A stretch of 8,209 nucleotides of DNA from Clostridia bacterium (lineage in GTDB: Bacteria > Bacillota > Clostridia > UBA1381): the NCBI GenBank assembly GCA_017521775.1, contig JAFXBO010000030.1:1-8209 (forward strand), in the 5' to 3' direction. Shown one piece after another: positions 5,745-8,209 of this stretch (the first letter of the stretch is position 1; the number at the start of each line of letters is the position of its first letter). The translations under genes were made by a program, and so were the position numbers. The notes under the pieces are model-generated. The model made no database searches, had not been told where the DNA came from, and saw only the letters and a program-made list of their open reading frames with translations.

Positions 5745-7082
5745 ATGACATTAGAAGAGTTACAATCGGTAGTATATAATGCTGGTATAGTTGGTGCCGG
5801 TGGTGCAGGCTTTCCTACACATAAAAAGCTTTCAGAGGGTGTTAAGCAGATTGTTGTAAATGCTGCAGAGTGTGAACCATTAATGATGGTTGACCACCAT
5901 ATATTTGCAAAACATTTTCAGTCTGTTATTGATACATTAAATATCATTATGGATATTATGGGAGCTGAAGAAGCGATTTTTGGTATCAAGAAGAAAAATA
6001 TGTGGTTGCTTGATCAAAAAATTGTTAAAAGTTTAGAAAACACAAGAGTAAAAATAAAGGAAATACCTGATATATACCCTGCAGGTGATGAGGTTGTTTT
6101 GGTATATGAAACAACAGGAAAGATTATTCCTGAGGGCCAGATACCAATGAGTGTTGGAGTGGTAGTTATTAACACTGAAACACTTTATAATATCAGAAAA
6201 GCGCTTGACACAGGTGAAACAGTTTGTGAAAAGTATGTAACCATAGCAGGTGATGTCAGGGAGGATATAACAGTAAAAGTTCCTGTCGGAATGAAAATAA
6301 AAGAATTATTTTCCCAACTCGGATACGAGGATATGACAGGTAAAGCAGTAATCAATGGCGGACCTATGATGGGTAAGCTTGTTGATTTTGAAAATGACGT
6401 TGTAACAAAGACAACAAAAGGTCTTTTGGTTTTTCCTGAAACACACAGTATTATTCAGAGGAAGAGAATGTCTGTTTCAACAATGTTGAAAAGGGCATCA
6501 GCTGCTTGTTGTTATTGTACTATGTGTACAGATGTTTGTCCAAGATATTTATTGGGACATTCAATTCAGGTTCATAAGATATTGAGAGCCGCATCACATT
6601 GTGAGGTTAATGATGCAGATGCATTTTTACAAAGTACATTATGTTGTGGATGTGGAGTATGTACTGTTATGGGTTGTCAGCAGATGTTAAATCCACAAGC
6701 AATTTCAACAATGGCAAAGGAAACCTTGGCAAAGAAAGGATACAGAAGAACAGAATCCGTAAAGCCTGATAAACCAAGACCTGAGAGGGAAGGAAGACTG
6801 ATTCCTTCTGATACATTGATTGACAGACTTGGAATAAGAAAATATGTTAAGGATAAGGTTGAAAGAAGATATATCGACTTCTATCCTGATACTGTATATA
6901 TACCAATGTCACAGCATGTTGGAAAGCCTGCATCAGCAATTGTCAAGATTGGCGATGCAGTTAAAAAAGGACAGATGATTGCAAAGACAGATGAGAATGC
7001 ATTAGGAACAACAATTCATTCCAGCATCGATGGAATTGTTAAATCTGTTAATGAAAAAGAAATTGTAATTTCAGTAATCTAA
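5745..7082 (+). CDS. pduS: PduS-like flavin/iron-sulfur electron-transfer protein (RnfC-related)
   Basis: A 445-residue protein related to RnfC and the NADH-binding subunit of complex I. In order it shows an N-terminal glycine-rich flavin/nucleotide region (GIVGAGGAGFPTHKK, 14-28), NAAECEPLM (39-47) and a middle domain containing INGGPMMG (203-210). Two 4Fe-4S motifs follow: C255-C258-C261-C265-P, then C300-C303-C306 with C311. A C-terminal biotinyl/lipoyl-like barrel covers about 388-445 (VKIGDAVKKGQMIAKTD). In the propanediol compartment PduS binds FMN and two clusters, is thought to reduce or oxidise cofactors, and partners the Fe-S trimer PduT. The next gene here encodes exactly that PduT-like partner, starting 17 bases later. 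AAAGGAGGG (5728-5736) is a strong ribosome site. No encapsulation helix is seen; it probably docks to the shell through the trimer. Confidence 0.94.
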   Translation: MTLEELQSVVYNAGIVGAGGAGFPTHKKLSEGVKQIVVNAAECEPLMMVDHHIFAKHFQSVIDTLNIIMDIMGAEEAIFGIKKKNMWLLDQKIVKSLENTRVKIKEIPDIYPAGDEVVLVYETTGKIIPEGQIPMSVGVVVINTETLYNIRKALDTGETVCEKYVTIAGDVREDITVKVPVGMKIKELFSQLGYEDMTGKAVINGGPMMGKLVDFENDVVTKTTKGLLVFPETHSIIQRKRMSVSTMLKRASAACCYCTMCTDVCPRYLLGHSIQVHKILRAASHCEVNDADAFLQSTLCCGCGVCTVMGCQQMLNPQAISTMAKETLAKKGYRRTESVKPDKPRPEREGRLIPSDTLIDRLGIRKYVKDKVERRYIDFYPDTVYIPMSQHVGKPASAIVKIGDAVKKGQMIAKTDENALGTTIHSSIDGIVKSVNEKEIVISVI

Positions 7083-7099
7083 AATAAAGGATGAGTGCT

Positions 7100-7645
7100 A
7101 TGAATTCTATAGGATTGATTGAGGTCAAGAATGTTAGCCGTGGAATAAAGATAACTGATGAAATGCTAAAGAGCGCAGGAGTAACATTAATTCAATCGGG
7201 TGCAGTTTGTCCTGGTAAATTTGTTACAATAATCGGAGGTAGCTTGTCAGCTATTAAGGCAGCAGTTGAGAGGGCAGAACTTATTGCAGAAGATGCTTTG
7301 ATAGATAAATTTGTGATTGGAAATCTTGGTGAAAAAGTATTCGAGGCAATGTGTGGAACTGCTATTGTAAAAGATAAAAAAGCGTTAGGAATAATTGAAA
7401 CATTTACTGCAGCTTCTGCAATTGAAGCGGCAGATGCAGCGGTTAAGTCTGCAGTTGTCAGCTTGATTGAGGTAAGAGTTGCAAGAGGTATGGGTGGAAA
7501 GTGCTTTGTTAGTATGACAGGCGAGGTTGCAGATGTCAGCGCAGCAGTTGAAGCCGGTGCAAGAATTGCAGCAAAAACAGGTGTTTTAATAAACACTGAG
7601 GTTATAGCAAATCCACATCCCGAACTTTGGGAAGCAGTATTATAA
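7100..7645 (+). CDS. pduT: BMC-T trimeric shell protein with Fe-S pore cysteine (PduT-like)
   Basis: A tandem-BMC protein of 181 residues with two BMC domains (about 1-88 and 94-181) that forms pseudohexameric trimers. The first-domain pore loop is AVCPGKF, matching the PduT loop whose cysteine from three subunits holds a central 4Fe-4S cluster. The second domain has the family GMGGKCFVSM. ATG at 7100 is preferred over ATG at 7091. AAAGGA (7086-7091) lies eight bases from 7100 but touches 7091, and the shorter start puts the pore cysteine at residue 37, close to Cys38 of PduT. The gene starts 17 bases after the PduS-like gene, so the two probably work together as an electron conduit across the shell. 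It is the last gene before the terminator. Confidence 0.93.
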   Translation: MNSIGLIEVKNVSRGIKITDEMLKSAGVTLIQSGAVCPGKFVTIIGGSLSAIKAAVERAELIAEDALIDKFVIGNLGEKVFEAMCGTAIVKDKKALGIIETFTAASAIEAADAAVKSAVVSLIEVRVARGMGGKCFVSMTGEVADVSAAVEAGARIAAKTGVLINTEVIANPHPELWEAVL

Positions 7646-7651
7646 TTAATG

Positions 7652-7680
7652 AAAAGACTGTTTTATAAAAGCAGTCTTTT
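7652..7680 (+). terminator. intrinsic terminator of the microcompartment operon
   Basis: AAAAGACTG (7652-7660) pairs perfectly with CAGTCTTTT (7672-7680), giving nine pairs six bases after the BMC-T stop. The loop TTTTATAAAAG is itself self-complementary and can lengthen the stem with one bulged G. The T run at the 3' side is short (four) and forms part of the stem. The A run on the 5' side means the structure could also work in the reverse direction. Position and symmetry strongly suggest the operon end. Confidence 0.8.
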
Positions 7681-7709
7681 GTCATAAAAAGAGAAATTTA
7701 TTATAAAAT
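7679..7709 (+). promoter_or_regulatory. candidate sigma-70/sigma-A promoter of the DeoR gene
   Basis: TTGTCA (7679-7684) is one mismatch from the -35 consensus, then a 17-base spacer, then TATAAA (7702-7707) as the -10, in the 77-base gap after the operon. The -35 overlaps the last bases of the terminator. A start site near 7714 would leave a leader of under ten bases and cut into the GGAG ribosome site (7712-7715), so either the leader is very short or the true promoter is slightly different. Confidence 0.45.
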
Positions 7710-7722
7710 ATGGAGTTTTATT

Positions 7723-8209
7723 ATGTTAGCTGTTGAAAGAAGAAGTAAAATCGAACAGATAATAACTGAAAACAAAAGTGTTTTGGTGCCTGAATTAGCA
7801 AAAAGGTTTGATGTCACAACTGAAACAATCAGAAGTGATTTGGAAAAGCTTGAAAAACAAGGTGTGTTGGTAAGAACCTACGGTGGAGCAACACTTTTGG
7901 AAAGCTCGGAGCCGGATATGGAAATTCACAGACGTGATACCGTGAATTTTGAGGGTAAGCACATGATAGGCAGACGTGCGGCAGAGATGATAAAAGAGGG
8001 TGAAACTGTATTTTTGGATGCCAGCACTTCAAGCCTGCATCTTGCAAGAAATATTAAGGATAAAAAGGGAATCACCGTTATTACCAATGCGGAAAAGATT
8101 GTTACAGAGCTTTCGGAATGCCCTGATATTAAGGTTATTTGTGTTGGGGGAATGTTAAATAAGAAGAATATGTCTTATACGGGACGTGTGGTGGAAGAGG
8201 TTATAAGAA
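7723..8209 (+). CDS. DeoR-family transcriptional regulator (3'-truncated by window)
   Basis: The frame is open from the ATG to the window end, giving 162 residues of a protein normally about 250 long. Residues 5-57 are a DeoR winged helix-turn-helix: ERRSKIEQII, then LVPELAKRFDVTTETIRSDLEKL (helix-turn-helix about 21-43) and the wing VLVRTYGGA (48-56). The following part begins the sugar-phosphate-sensing domain (GRRAAEMIKEGETVFLDASTSSLHLA, 83-108; VGGMLNKKN, 141-149). DeoR proteins usually repress sugar operons until a phosphorylated intermediate binds, so control of this operon by a pathway sugar phosphate is plausible but inferred. The ribosome site GGAG (7712-7715) is seven bases from the ATG. 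It is on the same strand as the compartment genes but behind a terminator, so it probably has its own promoter. Confidence 0.9.
   Translation, partial: MLAVERRSKIEQIITENKSVLVPELAKRFDVTTETIRSDLEKLEKQGVLVRTYGGATLLESSEPDMEIHRRDTVNFEGKHMIGRRAAEMIKEGETVFLDASTSSLHLARNIKDKKGITVITNAEKIVTELSECPDIKVICVGGMLNKKNMSYTGRVVEEVIR

Noticed and set aside
7091..7099. ATG 7091 as start of the BMC-T gene
   Set aside because: The AAAGG element touches it directly. ATG 7100 has proper spacing and puts the pore cysteine close to its PduT position.
7192..7596. 134-codon open frame on the minus strand
   Set aside because: Antisense to the BMC-T gene, with an Ala/Ser/Thr-rich composition that mirrors the alanine-rich helices of the real protein.
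7829..8047. 72-codon open frame on the minus strand
   Set aside because: Antisense to the clear DeoR regulator; no support of its own.
1..8209. Transposons, CRISPR arrays, tRNA or rRNA genes
   Set aside because: No transposase, regularly spaced repeat, attachment site or structured RNA gene was seen. The window is almost entirely closely spaced coding sequence.

Overview
The window is a tightly packed, single-strand stretch of a bacterial microcompartment (BMC) operon, followed by a terminator and the start of a DeoR-family regulator gene. The DNA is AT-rich, arginine is mostly AGA, Shine-Dalgarno sites are strong (AGGAGG type) and stop codons are mostly TAA. This fits a low-GC anaerobic Firmicute, probably a Lachnospiraceae/Clostridia gut or plant-degrading species. 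The species itself cannot be read from the sequence.

Layout from left to right, all on the + strand: a GlcG/HbpS-like (PduO C-terminal type) protein; a CoA-acylating aldehyde dehydrogenase; a zinc-type alcohol dehydrogenase; four consecutive BMC-H hexamer shell genes; an intercistronic stem-loop; a PduL phosphotransacylase; a BMC-P (EutN/CcmL) pentamer gene; a PduS-like flavin/Fe-S protein; and a PduT-like BMC-T trimer gene with a pore cysteine. An intrinsic terminator and a likely new promoter follow. Last comes a 3'-truncated DeoR regulator whose frame stays open to the window edge.

How it works together: an aldehyde made by a signature enzyme that lies outside this window enters the shell lumen. 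The aldehyde dehydrogenase oxidises it to acyl-CoA, making NADH. The alcohol dehydrogenase reduces a second aldehyde to an alcohol and regenerates NAD+. PduL converts acyl-CoA to acyl-phosphate and recycles CoA. These three enzymes carry matching N-terminal amphipathic helices (encapsulation peptides) that would target them to the shell. PduS and the Fe-S BMC-T form a probable electron route through the shell.

Gene content (aldehyde dehydrogenase, zinc ADH with encapsulation peptide, PduL, PduS, PduT and a DeoR regulator) points to a propanediol/lactaldehyde-type compartment. The best guess is the glycyl-radical fucose/rhamnose type (GRM5) known from Clostridium phytofermentans. The decisive aldolase and glycyl-radical dehydratase are not in the window, so this assignment is inference.

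The least ordinary parts are a BMC-H with a roughly 47-residue lysine-rich tail encoded over slippery A tracts, a BMC-H with a remodelled pore loop, an alcohol dehydrogenase without the structural-zinc cysteines, and a long stem-loop without a U tract between the shell genes and pduL.
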